Source: Flavobacterium sp. TAB 87
GTDB taxonomy: Bacteria > Bacteroidota > Bacteroidia > Flavobacteriales > Flavobacteriaceae
Direction: 5' to 3'
NCBI RefSeq assembly: GCF_001529295.1
Contig: NZ_LLWK01000038.1
Span: 62,001 to 126,000, forward strand
DNA: 64,000 nt
Below are positions 1-7,817 of this stretch, in pieces; within the stretch, counting starts at the first letter, position 1, and every line of letters starts with the position of its first letter. A program made the position numbers and the translations under genes. Below the pieces are notes generated by a model. The model made no database searches. It was given only the letters and a program-made list of their open reading frames with translations, and was not told the DNA's origin.

Positions 1-62
1 TCGCGCTCCGAATCGCAGGACAACAAGCCCAATAATATCGTAAAAAATATAATCTTTTTCAT
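1..62 (-). CDS. Lipoprotein N-terminus, truncated by the window edge
   Basis: An ATG on the minus strand at 62-60 opens a frame that runs off the left edge after 20 codons. The visible part is a lipoprotein signal peptide: a Lys-Lys start, a hydrophobic stretch and a lipobox LLSC at residues 14-17 followed by DSE. The mature protein would be a lipidated envelope protein. A perfect Bacteroidota -7 box lies 24 bp upstream. Next to pst/pho remnants it could be the phosphate-binding protein PstS, but nothing visible proves that; this is inference from context only. Confidence 0.6.
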   Translation of the reverse strand, partial: MKKIIFFTILLGLLSCDSER

Positions 63-85
63 AAAAAAAGTAAATTTATTCCAAT

Positions 86-93
86 CAAATGTA
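86..93 (-). promoter_or_regulatory. -7 promoter box for the left-edge lipoprotein
   Basis: On the minus strand this reads TACATTTG, a perfect match to the Bacteroidota -7 consensus TAnnTTTG. It lies 23 bp before the ATG at 62. I see no TTG at the usual -33 distance. The 11-bp phased repeats found before the porin, receptor and lipoprotein genes are absent here. Confidence 0.5.
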
Positions 94-175
94 GCATTAA
101 TAATACAAAAAATAGAATATAGTAAAATATTTTTGATAGTATGCATGTTTTTAAAACCTGAAAAAATTATTCATC

Positions 176-402
176 TTATCCTTTTTCAATATCTTCGAAC
201 TTATCGTGTTTGATAATTTTGGCATTAATCCTAAAAAAAAAATATTCAGCCACATTGGTACAATGTTCAGAAATACGTTGTAAATGCTTTAAAACAACAA
301 CTAAATTTGTTCCTGAAACTACCGTTTTGGAACTTGTTTTCATTAACACATTTATTTCGTGAATTGATTCGTCTGTTCGGTTTTTGATGGTTTTCTTTAA
401 AA
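176..402 (-). pseudogene. phoU: PhoU C-terminal remnant
   Basis: The minus-strand frame ending in TAA at 178-176 encodes about 75 residues resembling the end of PhoU, the regulator of phosphate transport. The clearest part is the helix motif LQRISEHCTNVAEYFFFR followed by NAKIIKHDKFED, which matches the RxGDxxxNIAE...KHxK end of PhoU. Roughly the first two thirds of a normal PhoU (about 220 residues) is missing, and no start codon or ribosome binding site precedes the fragment. The frame is joined directly to the pstB remnant, which suggests that one deletion removed the end of pstB and the start of phoU. The assignment rests on motif recognition, not a search. Confidence 0.6.
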
Positions 403-972
403 TTAATATTTCGCCAATCGCAGTTCAATTAATTTTCCCATGTAAAAAGAAGCCGCATTATCACTGGTTCTAGCCGCTTGCTGCATGTTTTGCGTAACGA
501 TAACAATGGTATATTTCTTTTTAAACTCATGAATTAACTCTTGGACTTTTGACGTAGAAATAGGAGCTAGAGCTGAAGTTGGTTCGTCCATGAATAAAAC
601 AGAAGGCTGAATCGCTAACGCTCTGGCAACACACAAACGCTGTTGTTGTCCACCTGCCAATTCGAAAGCTGACTTTTTTACTTTGTCTTTTACTTCATCC
701 AAAAGTGCTACTTGCTGAATCGACATGACTACTCGTTCTTCGATTGCAATTTTATCTGTAATTTCGTTGACTCGCAATCCGTAAGCTACATTTTCATAAA
801 TGGTTTTCGGAAAAGGATTTGGTTTTTGAAACACCATTCTGACATTTTTAGGCAAGTCAACGACGTTGGTATTTTTAGTGTAAATATTGGTTCCATCGAT
901 TAAGAAACTAAAATCAAAGAATTCGACTAACTTATTACTTACAAACGTGATGACAAACAAGATGCATTCCAA
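403..972 (-). pseudogene. pstB: Decayed PstB phosphate-transport ATPase
   Basis: The frame clearly resembles PstB, the ABC ATPase of the high-affinity phosphate importer, from the Q-loop region [20 protein letters not shown] onward. It cannot be a working ATPase. The N-terminal 50-70 residues with the Walker A P-loop are absent and replaced by unrelated hydrophobic sequence. The D-loop reads SALAP instead of SALDP. The switch histidine in VTHN is Gln (VTQN). The signature is LAGGQ instead of LSGGQ. The normal C-terminus is also lost. The only possible start at 972 is TTG with no ribosome binding site. PhoU remnants follow downstream, as in intact pst operons. Confidence 0.85.
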
Positions 973-1144
973 AGCCTTAACAATGCGATAAATGGCAACA
1001 CGTGTAATAATTTTGCTCTTTTATTTTTTGGTTTTCTCTTTATAATTTATATAAAAAATAAAAAAAAACACGTGCTACCCCACAGTTAACGATAGATTAA
1101 GCAATCTTTACTATTAACATGCTGTCAATTAAATATTTAAAAAA

Positions 1145-2362
1145 TTATATTCCAATTTCGACTTGCAAACGGGCGTACCAAGTTTTTTGTTCCAGGTCAT
1201 CAGCAAACTTCAATGTACCATAGGAATATTCCATTTGGAATTTAAGCTTGTGACTCAATACATATTTAGAAACAGATAAGCTCATATCATTGGCATCTGC
1301 CGCTAAATTTTCGATGGACTTAGCTGCTTTTTGAGTAGAGTATCTCGCAGCGACTTGATAATTAGACTGAAAAACATAACTCAGTTGCGCATCGACACCT
1401 TCGCCAACATATACAAACCTAGTCTGCGTAATATCTTTTGGGTTTACCGTTATCGGTTTGTCGCTGTTTCTGTTCATGTAACTCAGTTCGGCAGCCCAGC
1501 CGTTGTACTTTAGCATTGAATCTAAAAACAGCGATTGCATCGTGCGCGCTTCGTACAAAAGGCTGCCCAATTGGCCTTGCGTGCGCACTGCATTATTATT
1601 TTGATTGAAGGCTCCGGCAACCATTAATTTTGGCGTTTTCTCTCGCATCAAATCCGCTTCAAAATGAGAACCATCTTTCACAAATACACCAAACGGATAT
1701 AATTCTACTTTCCCAGTAAGCGAAACGCCATCATTGGATTTCTTAGTCCAATTTCGGCCCTCTCCAGTAGTTAAAGCTCCCACCAAATTATAGCAAAACT
1801 GGTTCTCCTTTTCATTAGAATATTCTACAAATAAACCAAAATCACGATCGAGATTGAAGCGAGAATTATTAATTGTACGATCTGTAAACTCGAGCGCGCT
1901 AGAAGAAACTATGCGCTGATTGTTTCCTGGCAATGTTGCTTGTCCAAAAGCCAGTGTTACTTTATTAGTTGCCTTATAATAAAAAACCCCATCCATTAAA
2001 ATATTTCCATTATCGTCAACACCTAGAATTGCCATATCCTTTGCGGAGAAACCCAATTGCACTCGATAACCAAATTTTGGATTGTACACAAAACCATCCA
2101 TTTTTAAACGAAGACGTCGTACTTCTCCTTCTACAATTGGATCTTCATTTTCTACATTGATATATGTAAATCTACTTTGAATTCTGACACCAATATTTAC
2201 TTGAAATAGACTGTCTTTGGCTGTAATCCCTAGTTTTTTACCAGAAGTATAATAAGACGAAATATCATTTTTATTTTTGGAAGATTTTAGAGCGAGCGGC
2301 GCTTCTTGTGCAGCCACAACGAACGAAAAAAGAAGTAATACTAGTGCTAAATTGTTTCTCAT
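1145..2362 (-). CDS. Phosphate-selective porin O/P family outer membrane protein
   Basis: The 405-residue protein has a signal peptide (cleavage near VVAA-QEA, residue 18) and then a beta-barrel of alternating strands typical of the OprO/OprP porin family (Pfam Porin_O_P). Early hallmarks are GVRIQSRF and RRLRLKMDGFVYNP. It ends in a strand of the type needed for outer membrane insertion. Such porins pass phosphate or other anions across the outer membrane. The neighbouring PhoBR-like pair and pst/phoU remnants support a phosphate role. A perfect -7 box and 11-bp phased repeats lie upstream. Substrate specificity is inferred. Confidence 0.85.
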   Translation of the reverse strand: MRNNLALVLLLFSFVVAAQEAPLALKSSKNKNDISSYYTSGKKLGITAKDSLFQVNIGVRIQSRFTYINVENEDPIVEGEVRRLRLKMDGFVYNPKFGYRVQLGFSAKDMAILGVDDNGNILMDGVFYYKATNKVTLAFGQATLPGNNQRIVSSSALEFTDRTINNSRFNLDRDFGLFVEYSNEKENQFCYNLVGALTTGEGRNWTKKSNDGVSLTGKVELYPFGVFVKDGSHFEADLMREKTPKLMVAGAFNQNNNAVRTQGQLGSLLYEARTMQSLFLDSMLKYNGWAAELSYMNRNSDKPITVNPKDITQTRFVYVGEGVDAQLSYVFQSNYQVAARYSTQKAAKSIENLAADANDMSLSVSKYVLSHKLKFQMEYSYGTLKFADDLEQKTWYARLQVEIGI

Positions 2363-2396
2363 TTAAAGAATGGGTTACTTGTATGTTTATTTTACG

Positions 2397-2404
2397 CAAA
2401 CTTA
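2397..2404 (-). promoter_or_regulatory. -7 promoter box of the porin gene
   Basis: Reads TAAGTTTG on the minus strand, a perfect TAnnTTTG match, 34 bp before the porin ATG. It anchors the phased repeats at 2414-2463. Confidence 0.6.
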
Positions 2405-2413
2405 ATGTTAATT

Positions 2414-2463
2414 TTTATGTCTAATATTACCAAAAGGTTACGCTTACGGTAATTTAAAGTAAT
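2414..2463 (-). promoter_or_regulatory. Candidate Pho-type operator (11-bp phased repeats), porin gene
   Basis: Read on the minus strand toward the gene, hexamers at exact 11-bp intervals are ATTACT, TTACCG, GTAACC, GTAATA and CATAAA. The last ends 9 nt before the -7 box. The same period and the same 9-nt offset occur before the TonB receptor (4741-4790) and the lipoprotein (7716-7765). PhoB and PhoP boxes in other bacteria are also 11-bp direct repeats. Binding by the adjacent PhoB-like regulator is inference. Confidence 0.5.
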
Positions 2464-2573
2464 CGAAAGCGTTGCATAAAAATACTACTATACGGCGTAG
2501 CAAACCGATAATGAAATTTATTTTCTCATGCAAAAAAGCTAATTGATAAATAGCAAACTAGATTGGTGCACAA

Positions 2574-2608
2574 ACAAAAAAAGAGCCGTTAAAATGAATT
2601 AACAGCTC
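2574..2608 (-). terminator. Rho-independent terminator after phoR
   Basis: Arms at 2583-2592 and 2599-2608 pair with one mismatch around a 6-nt loop. On the minus strand the hairpin is followed by a run of T, as expected for termination of the kinase gene ending at 2651. Confidence 0.75.
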
Positions 2609-2650
2609 GTGTGATTTACTTTAAATTAAACTTTACAGTTTCAAAATTTT

Positions 2651-3736
2651 TTACGTTCGTTCTTTAACGGGCTTTATTTTTTTTAAGGCTTTTTCTAAAG
2701 TAAAAGAAAAATCAGATCCAATACCGATTTCGCTTTCTACATAAACTTTTTCTTTGTGTGCTTCGATAATGTGTTTTACAATGGCCAATCCTAAACCAGA
2801 ACCGCCTTCTGTGCGAGAACCACTTTTGTCTACACGATAAAAACGTTCAAATAGACGCGAAATGTTGTGCTTTTCGACACCTTCGCCATCATCACTAATT
2901 CGAATCAATATTTTCTTCTTAGTCAAATTTACAATACTCACTTCGGTTTGTCCGTTTAGCTTTCCGTATTTAATCGAGTTGACAATTAAATTTTCTAGCA
3001 CTTGTTGAATGCGGTCTTTGTCTCCTTTGACCACTATGATTTGGGGATATTTTTTTTCGAATAACAAGCGTATTTTTTTCTTCTCAGCTTTCATTTCGAG
3101 CAATTCAAAAACATTCTGAATGAGTTCGACGATATTGAATCGAGATATATCTAAATTTAAATCACCTACTTCGAGTTTAGTAATCATGTCTAAATCTTCG
3201 ACAATATAGATCAAACGATCTACTCCTTTTTCGGCACGTTTCAAATATTTCTCTCGAATTACTTCATCATCCATGGCACCATCTAGCAAAGTCGAAATAT
3301 ATCCTTGCACGGTAAACAAAGGTGTTTTTAATTCGTGTGAAACGTTTCCTAAAAATTCTCGGCGGTATGCTTCTCGAATTTCCAGCATTTCAATTTCTAA
3401 CTTTTTGCCGGTAGCAAATTTTTTGACTTCGCGAGAAAGTGTTTCCATATCGGTTGTAATCGGTTGATTTAAAAGTGGCGTGGACTCTAATAAAGAAACC
3501 TCATCGTAAATTTTCTTTACTCTTCGGTAAATAAATCGTTCAACTCGATATTGCAAAACAATAAAAGAAAAAATATAAACGCAAAAGGCGAATACTGTAC
3601 TGAAAAAGAATAGCCTTTCTACCGAGCTTTTAAAAAACAAATAGGCTAATAAAGCACCAAAACCAGTTGCAAATAAACTGATAAATAGTGCCGATTTTAT
3701 AGCAAATTTGTATGTTTTCTTGAAACTTATCTTCAT
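2651..3736 (-). CDS. phoR: PhoR-like sensor histidine kinase
   Basis: The 361-residue membrane kinase has two transmembrane helices (about 11-35 and 43-62) with almost no periplasmic loop, as in PhoR, then a linker and the kinase core. The phospho-accepting His is residue 134 in NVSHELKTPL. The N box Asn is near 253, the G1 motif DDGEG at 282-286 and the G2 motif GGSGLGL at 311-317, so all catalytic elements are present. It lies 175 bp downstream of the response regulator on the same strand. The short loop suggests it senses through partners (in E. coli, the Pst/PhoU complex), yet the local pstB and phoU copies are dead. Confidence 0.8.
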   Translation of the reverse strand: MKISFKKTYKFAIKSALFISLFATGFGALLAYLFFKSSVERLFFFSTVFAFCVYIFSFIVLQYRVERFIYRRVKKIYDEVSLLESTPLLNQPITTDMETLSREVKKFATGKKLEIEMLEIREAYRREFLGNVSHELKTPLFTVQGYISTLLDGAMDDEVIREKYLKRAEKGVDRLIYIVEDLDMITKLEVGDLNLDISRFNIVELIQNVFELLEMKAEKKKIRLLFEKKYPQIIVVKGDKDRIQQVLENLIVNSIKYGKLNGQTEVSIVNLTKKKILIRISDDGEGVEKHNISRLFERFYRVDKSGSRTEGGSGLGLAIVKHIIEAHKEKVYVESEIGIGSDFSFTLEKALKKIKPVKERT

Positions 3737-3806
3737 TAAATAAATCTAAATGTATTAAAGTAAAATTTAAAACCGCTGCACTATTACTTTGGGTAGTTCA
3801 AAAGAA

Positions 3807-3874
3807 AACCACTAAGAGAAGAAGTAAAATTAAGCTTTTAAAACGCTCAATAAAACTAAAAAATCTTAGTGGTT
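3807..3874. repeat. Long-spaced inverted repeat between phoB and phoR
   Basis: AACCACTAAGA at 3807-3817 is perfectly complementary to TCTTAGTGGTT at 3864-3874, with 46 nt between the arms. In the phoB-phoR transcript it would form an 11-bp stem closing a large AT-rich loop. There is no T tract, so it is not a classical terminator. Confidence 0.7.
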
Positions 3875-3911
3875 CTATAGTTGTTTTTTATGAATTATAA
3901 ATTGAAAAAAA

Positions 3912-4595
3912 CTACACTTCAAATTTATAACCTACTCCTTTTATAGTTTTAAAAAAATCTTCACCTATTTTTTCTCTTAATTTACGAATGTGCACATCGA
4001 TCGTTCTTCCGCCAACTACCACCTCGTTACCCCAAACTTTGTCGAGTATCTCATCTCGTTTAAAAACTTTACCGGGCTTGGATGCTAACAAATAGAACAA
4101 TTCGAATTCTTTTCTTGGTAAAGAAATTTCTTGGTCGTCTTTGATGATTTTGTACTCTTCCCGGTTAATTTCTATTCCGCCTACATTAAGAGTGTCGCTC
4201 GTTTTTTCTTCTTCGCGCGTACGGCGCAACAATGCTTTTACTTTACTAACCAGTAATTTGGGTTTAATTGGCTTGGTAATATAATCATCAGCTCCGGCAT
4301 CAAAACCAGCTACCTGTGAATAATCTTCGCTGCGAGCGGTTAAAAAAGTAATAATAACATTATTTAATTCTGGAATTTTACGAATATTTTCACACGCTTC
4401 CATACCGTCCATTTCGGCCATCATTACATCCATTATAATAAGGTCTGGCAATTCTTTCTGTGCTTTTTGTATCGCCTCTTTTCCATTAGAAGCCGTTACA
4501 ATTTGATAGCCTTCTTGCGATAAATTGTACCCTACTATTTCTAGAATATCGGGCTCGTCATCTACTAGTAAAATTTTGGTTTGTGTCTTTTTCAT
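3912..4595 (-). CDS. phoB: PhoB-like response regulator (OmpR family)
   Basis: This 227-residue regulator has an N-terminal receiver domain (LLVDDEPD at 9-16, phospho-acceptor Asp56 in IIMDVMM, conserved Lys in TKPIKP) and a C-terminal winged helix ending GRTIDVHIRKLREKIG...IKGVGYKF, the OmpR/PhoB DNA-binding fold. I start it at the ATG at 4595; an upstream in-frame TTG at 4601 adds two residues and is less likely. It is paired with the kinase downstream. The porin and TonB-receptor neighbours, and shared 11-bp repeats, suggest it controls phosphate-starvation genes here; that is inference. Confidence 0.85.
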   Translation of the reverse strand: MKKTQTKILLVDDEPDILEIVGYNLSQEGYQIVTASNGKEAIQKAQKELPDLIIMDVMMAEMDGMEACENIRKIPELNNVIITFLTARSEDYSQVAGFDAGADDYITKPIKPKLLVSKVKALLRRTREEEKTSDTLNVGGIEINREEYKIIKDDQEISLPRKEFELFYLLASKPGKVFKRDEILDKVWGNEVVVGGRTIDVHIRKLREKIGEDFFKTIKGVGYKFEV

Positions 4596-4740
4596 ATTCA
4601 ATTAATAAAGCATCAAAGGTTGATAAATCGCCGAATTATAACAGTTTACTCGCGACGATTATAGTTTACAAGTGTAAATATATAACTATTTAGCCCTTTA
4701 AAAAGTGGAGTTAACCGTAATTTAAATTAATAACAATTTC

Positions 4741-4790
4741 ATAATACAATGGAGACAAAAGCATAACAAGCGGCTAACATGAACTTTACA
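4741..4790 (+). promoter_or_regulatory. Candidate Pho-type operator (11-bp phased repeats), TonB receptor gene
   Basis: At 11-bp intervals the hexamers are ATAATA, GAGACA, ATAACA, CTAACA and TTTACA; the last three, at 4763, 4774 and 4785, are the strongest. The final repeat ends 9 nt before the -7-like box at 4800-4807. The repeats sit where a -33 element would be, the usual place for an activator that substitutes for it. Confidence 0.6.
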
Positions 4791-4799
4791 AAGCCACCT

Positions 4800-4807
4800 T
4801 TAATTTG
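4800..4807 (+). promoter_or_regulatory. -7-like box of the TonB receptor gene
   Basis: Reads TTAATTTG, one mismatch from TAnnTTTG, 24 bp before the ATG at 4832. The lipoprotein promoter carries the same deviation (TT instead of TA), which may be typical of activator-dependent promoters here. Confidence 0.4.
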
Positions 4808-4831
4808 CATCAAAATAAACAAACAAAGAAA

Positions 4832-7612
4832 ATGAAACTGAAAGTAAACTTACAATTTCTTATTATTACCTTATTATTTTGCTCACTCGCTTTTGCTCAA
4901 TCTAAAGGAACCATTTCTGGAACGTTAACCGATAAGGAAATGAATAACGAATCGTTACCTTTTGCAAACGTTGTGATTAAAGGTACAACTGTTAGCACCA
5001 ATACTGACTTGGACGGTAAATATTCGTTATCTGTCGTTCCTGGAGAATACATTTTGCAATTTAGCTTTGTAGGCTACGACAATGTAGAAGTTCCAGTGGT
5101 TGTTCGAGCCAGTGAAACGGTTATCGCAAACCAAACTTTGTCTTCTGGTGGATACACGCTTAACGATGTGGTAATAAAAGCTACTGTGAATCGCCAAAAA
5201 GAATCTGCTCTATTACTCGATCAAAAAAATGCAGTCGCTTTTAAGGCAGCAATTGGAGCTGAAGAAATTACTCGAAAAGGCGTAAGCGATGTAGCCAATG
5301 CAGTAGCAAAAGTAAGCGGCATCTCTAAACAAGAAGACTCGGGAACTATTTTTGTACGCGGTTTAGGTGATCGCTACAATGGCACTACTTTAAATGGACT
5401 TCCGTTACCGTCCAACAATCCTTCTAATAAAAATATAACATTAGACATTTTTTCGACTAGTATCGTCGATAATATTGGCGTAAGCAAAACATTTGAAGCG
5501 CAAAATTATGCTGATTTTGCCGGAGCAAATATTGATATTAGTTCCAAGAAATTCAGCGGCAAACCTTTTATTAGTTTTTCACTTGGTGCGGGAGCTAATA
5601 CGAACGTAATGAAGTTAGATCATTTTTACTTGCAAGATGGTCCGTCTTACACGGGATTTAAAATAATAAAAACGCCAAGCGCTCCTTTAAAACCATACAA
5701 CTATGCAACAAGTTGGGACAGACAAGAAAACAAGAACATCTTAAACGCTTATTACACCTTAAGTGCCGGGCGAAAATTCAACATAAATGAAGAAAGTTCT
5801 TTAAGTACTTTCATCACCGGTTCTTTTAGTGCAAAAAATAAGTATACAGAAGGATACAGCAGAGGAAACTTAACTGCCGATGGAGACATACTATCTGATT
5901 TTTATCGAAAAGCTTACAAACACAGTACGACCACAACAGCGATGGGAACAGCTGATTATAAAATCAATGCTAAAAATTCTATTTTAATTACGTCATTGTT
6001 CTTAAATTCAAGCGAGCAAGATTATAGTGAATATGAAGGAACCAACGTGAATTTTGATGGCGGAGGAATAGGAATTGATCAAATATCTGGATTCATCAAG
6101 CGTGGAACATTTGAAAGAACGCAGTTGTATGTGAACCAATTGGTGGCTAAAACTAAGTTTAACGAGCAATGGAATTTAAATTGGGGCTTGGGTTATAGTA
6201 TTGCCAACAATAGCATTCCAGATCGCATGCAAAACTCTTTTGTTAAAGCTGCTGACGGAATAAACTATACGTTCTTTACCAATTCGAACATTCATAACCA
6301 CCGCTTTTTCCAAGATTTAAAAGAAAAAGAATTCGCCGCCAATGTCGCACTTTCGTATGATTTTAATAGAAATAATATCCACGACGAATACAAAGGAACA
6401 GTAACTTTTGGTTATTCTGGTAAATTAAAAAAAGTAGATTACAGTACGCAACAATATTCATTCTTCCCCGATAGAACTACACTTTCTTTTTCTAAAGAAG
6501 AACTAAACACTACCGATATTTATTTAAACGCTACAAATTTCGGATCTGCGTCTTCAAACAAAATACAACAATCCTATAATGGTAATCTCGACATTAATGC
6601 GGCTTTTACTACTGTGCAATATGCTGTAACCGATAAATTAAGCGTGATTCTTGGCGCGAGATTAGAGCAAACCAGTCAAAATGTTGTTTTTTACTCCACT
6701 GTAAAACCAAATGGTCAAACTGCTGACCATACCAAATTTAATGTTTTACCGAGTTTAATTTCTAAATATGCGCTAAATGAAAATCAGAATTTAAAATTCT
6801 CTTTTAGTAAAACGTATACGCTTCCTCAATTTAAAGAAAAAGTAGAAATTTTGTATGAAGATGTAGCGCAAGCTTACGTAGGAAATGCAAATTTATACGC
6901 TTCTACCAATTACAATGCCGATTTAGGATGGGAATTTTTTCCGAAACCAGGCGAACTGATTTCGGTGACTGCATTTGGTAAAATTATTCAGAATCCGATT
7001 AACGAAATGTTTCTAAATTCGTCTTCTAACGACATCACTTATGCAAATACTGGAGACAAAGCAACTGTTGCAGGAATAGAATTGGAGTATAGAAAAAATA
7101 TTTTTGAAATTGAAAATACTAACGATTTAAAAACCAAATTGTCTTTCGACTTAAATGGATCGTACTTGTACAGCAACCAAGATCTTAGTAATGATAAAGT
7201 AAATGCTGAAAATACTTTTGGAGCCAATTTTACTTTTTCAGAAAGCAAATTATCTGGAGCTTCTAGCTTTTTAGCTAACGCCAACCTTTCGTTCATAAAC
7301 GAGTTTGCTACAGATAAAGATGTAACTGCGACCCTTTCGTACTCTTATTTTTCGGATAAATTAGCCGTTATAGGAACCTCAAATGTGGGTAACATGGTAG
7401 ATAAAGCCGTTAATAAATTAGACTTCATCATCAGTTCTAACGTAAGCAAGAATATCAAATTAGGCTTCATTTACAACAACATCTTAAATCCGAGCTTCGA
7501 ACGTGTTTTAGAACAAGGAAAAGTGATTGGAAAAGAAGCTGTTGGTGATGTGTTAGTCACTTCGTACAAAGCGGGTTCTGACCTTAGACTGACGTTGAAT
7601 TACAGCTTCTAA
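4832..7612 (+). CDS. TonB-dependent outer membrane receptor
   Basis: The protein has about 926 residues, starting at the ATG at 4832; an upstream in-frame TTG at 4805 overlaps the -7 box and is rejected. Order: a signal peptide ending ...LAFAQ, a carboxypeptidase-regulatory-like beta-sandwich (roughly 25-110, with the family pattern GKYSLSV...FVGYD), a plug domain with FVRGLGDRYNGTTLNGLPLP, then a 22-strand-type barrel ending in an aromatic residue (NYSF). It imports a ligand across the outer membrane using TonB energy. No SusD partner follows; instead a lipoprotein gene does. The neighbouring PhoBR pair and the upstream repeats suggest a phosphorus-containing ligand, but no sequence feature fixes the substrate. 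Confidence 0.9.
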   Translation: MKLKVNLQFLIITLLFCSLAFAQSKGTISGTLTDKEMNNESLPFANVVIKGTTVSTNTDLDGKYSLSVVPGEYILQFSFVGYDNVEVPVVVRASETVIANQTLSSGGYTLNDVVIKATVNRQKESALLLDQKNAVAFKAAIGAEEITRKGVSDVANAVAKVSGISKQEDSGTIFVRGLGDRYNGTTLNGLPLPSNNPSNKNITLDIFSTSIVDNIGVSKTFEAQNYADFAGANIDISSKKFSGKPFISFSLGAGANTNVMKLDHFYLQDGPSYTGFKIIKTPSAPLKPYNYATSWDRQENKNILNAYYTLSAGRKFNINEESSLSTFITGSFSAKNKYTEGYSRGNLTADGDILSDFYRKAYKHSTTTTAMGTADYKINAKNSILITSLFLNSSEQDYSEYEGTNVNFDGGGIGIDQISGFIKRGTFERTQLYVNQLVAKTKFNEQWNLNWGLGYSIANNSIPDRMQNSFVKAADGINYTFFTNSNIHNHRFFQDLKEKEFAANVALSYDFNRNNIHDEYKGTVTFGYSGKLKKVDYSTQQYSFFPDRTTLSFSKEELNTTDIYLNATNFGSASSNKIQQSYNGNLDINAAFTTVQYAVTDKLSVILGARLEQTSQNVVFYSTVKPNGQTADHTKFNVLPSLISKYALNENQNLKFSFSKTYTLPQFKEKVEILYEDVAQAYVGNANLYASTNYNADLGWEFFPKPGELISVTAFGKIIQNPINEMFLNSSSNDITYANTGDKATVAGIELEYRKNIFEIENTNDLKTKLSFDLNGSYLYSNQDLSNDKVNAENTFGANFTFSESKLSGASSFLANANLSFINEFATDKDVTATLSYSYFSDKLAVIGTSNVGNMVDKAVNKLDFIISSNVSKNIKLGFIYNNILNPSFERVLEQGKVIGKEAVGDVLVTSYKAGSDLRLTLNYSF

Positions 7613-7631
7613 AATTATTTTTTGCGTCAAT

Positions 7632-7667
7632 AAAAAAGAGGATTAGCAATTACTAATCTTCTTTTTT
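7632..7667 (+). terminator. Rho-independent terminator after the TonB receptor gene
   Basis: An imperfect hairpin with arms GATTAG (7641-7646) and CTAATC (7653-7658), extended by A-rich and T-rich flanks, followed by a T run. It separates the receptor transcript from the lipoprotein gene, which has its own promoter. Confidence 0.8.
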
Positions 7668-7715
7668 ATGAGTACTAATTCAATGTAAACTTTAGATTAA
7701 CTATGCTCATACATA

Positions 7716-7765
7716 CTACCTTAGACTTAATATAGAATTAATGCCGCCTTAACTCCATAAAAACA
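7716..7765 (+). promoter_or_regulatory. Candidate Pho-type operator (11-bp phased repeats), lipoprotein gene
   Basis: Hexamers at 11-bp intervals are CTACCT, TTAATA, TTAATG, TTAACT and AAAACA. The last ends at 7765, exactly 9 nt before the -7-like box at 7775-7782 (TTACTTTG). Phase, period and offset match those before the porin and TonB receptor genes. Confidence 0.6.
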
Positions 7766-7774
7766 TCTGATGCT

Positions 7775-7782
7775 TTACTTTG
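7775..7782 (+). promoter_or_regulatory. -7-like box of the lipoprotein gene
   Basis: Reads TTACTTTG, one mismatch from TAnnTTTG, 35 bp before the ATG at 7818. It has the same T-for-A deviation as the TonB receptor promoter. Confidence 0.4.
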
Positions 7783-7817
7783 CCCTAATTAAACGAAACA
7801 ATAAAAAATCAATTCAC

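Noticed and set aside
86..130. Phased Pho-like repeats before the left-edge lipoprotein
   Set aside because: Hexamers at the same 11-bp phase and 9-nt offset (TTGTAT, TATTCT, ATATTT) do not fit the pattern of the other three promoters.
4805..4831. Upstream TTG start for the TonB receptor gene
   Set aside because: It overlaps the -7-like box and would place charged residues before the signal peptide; the ATG at 4832 gives a proper signal peptide.
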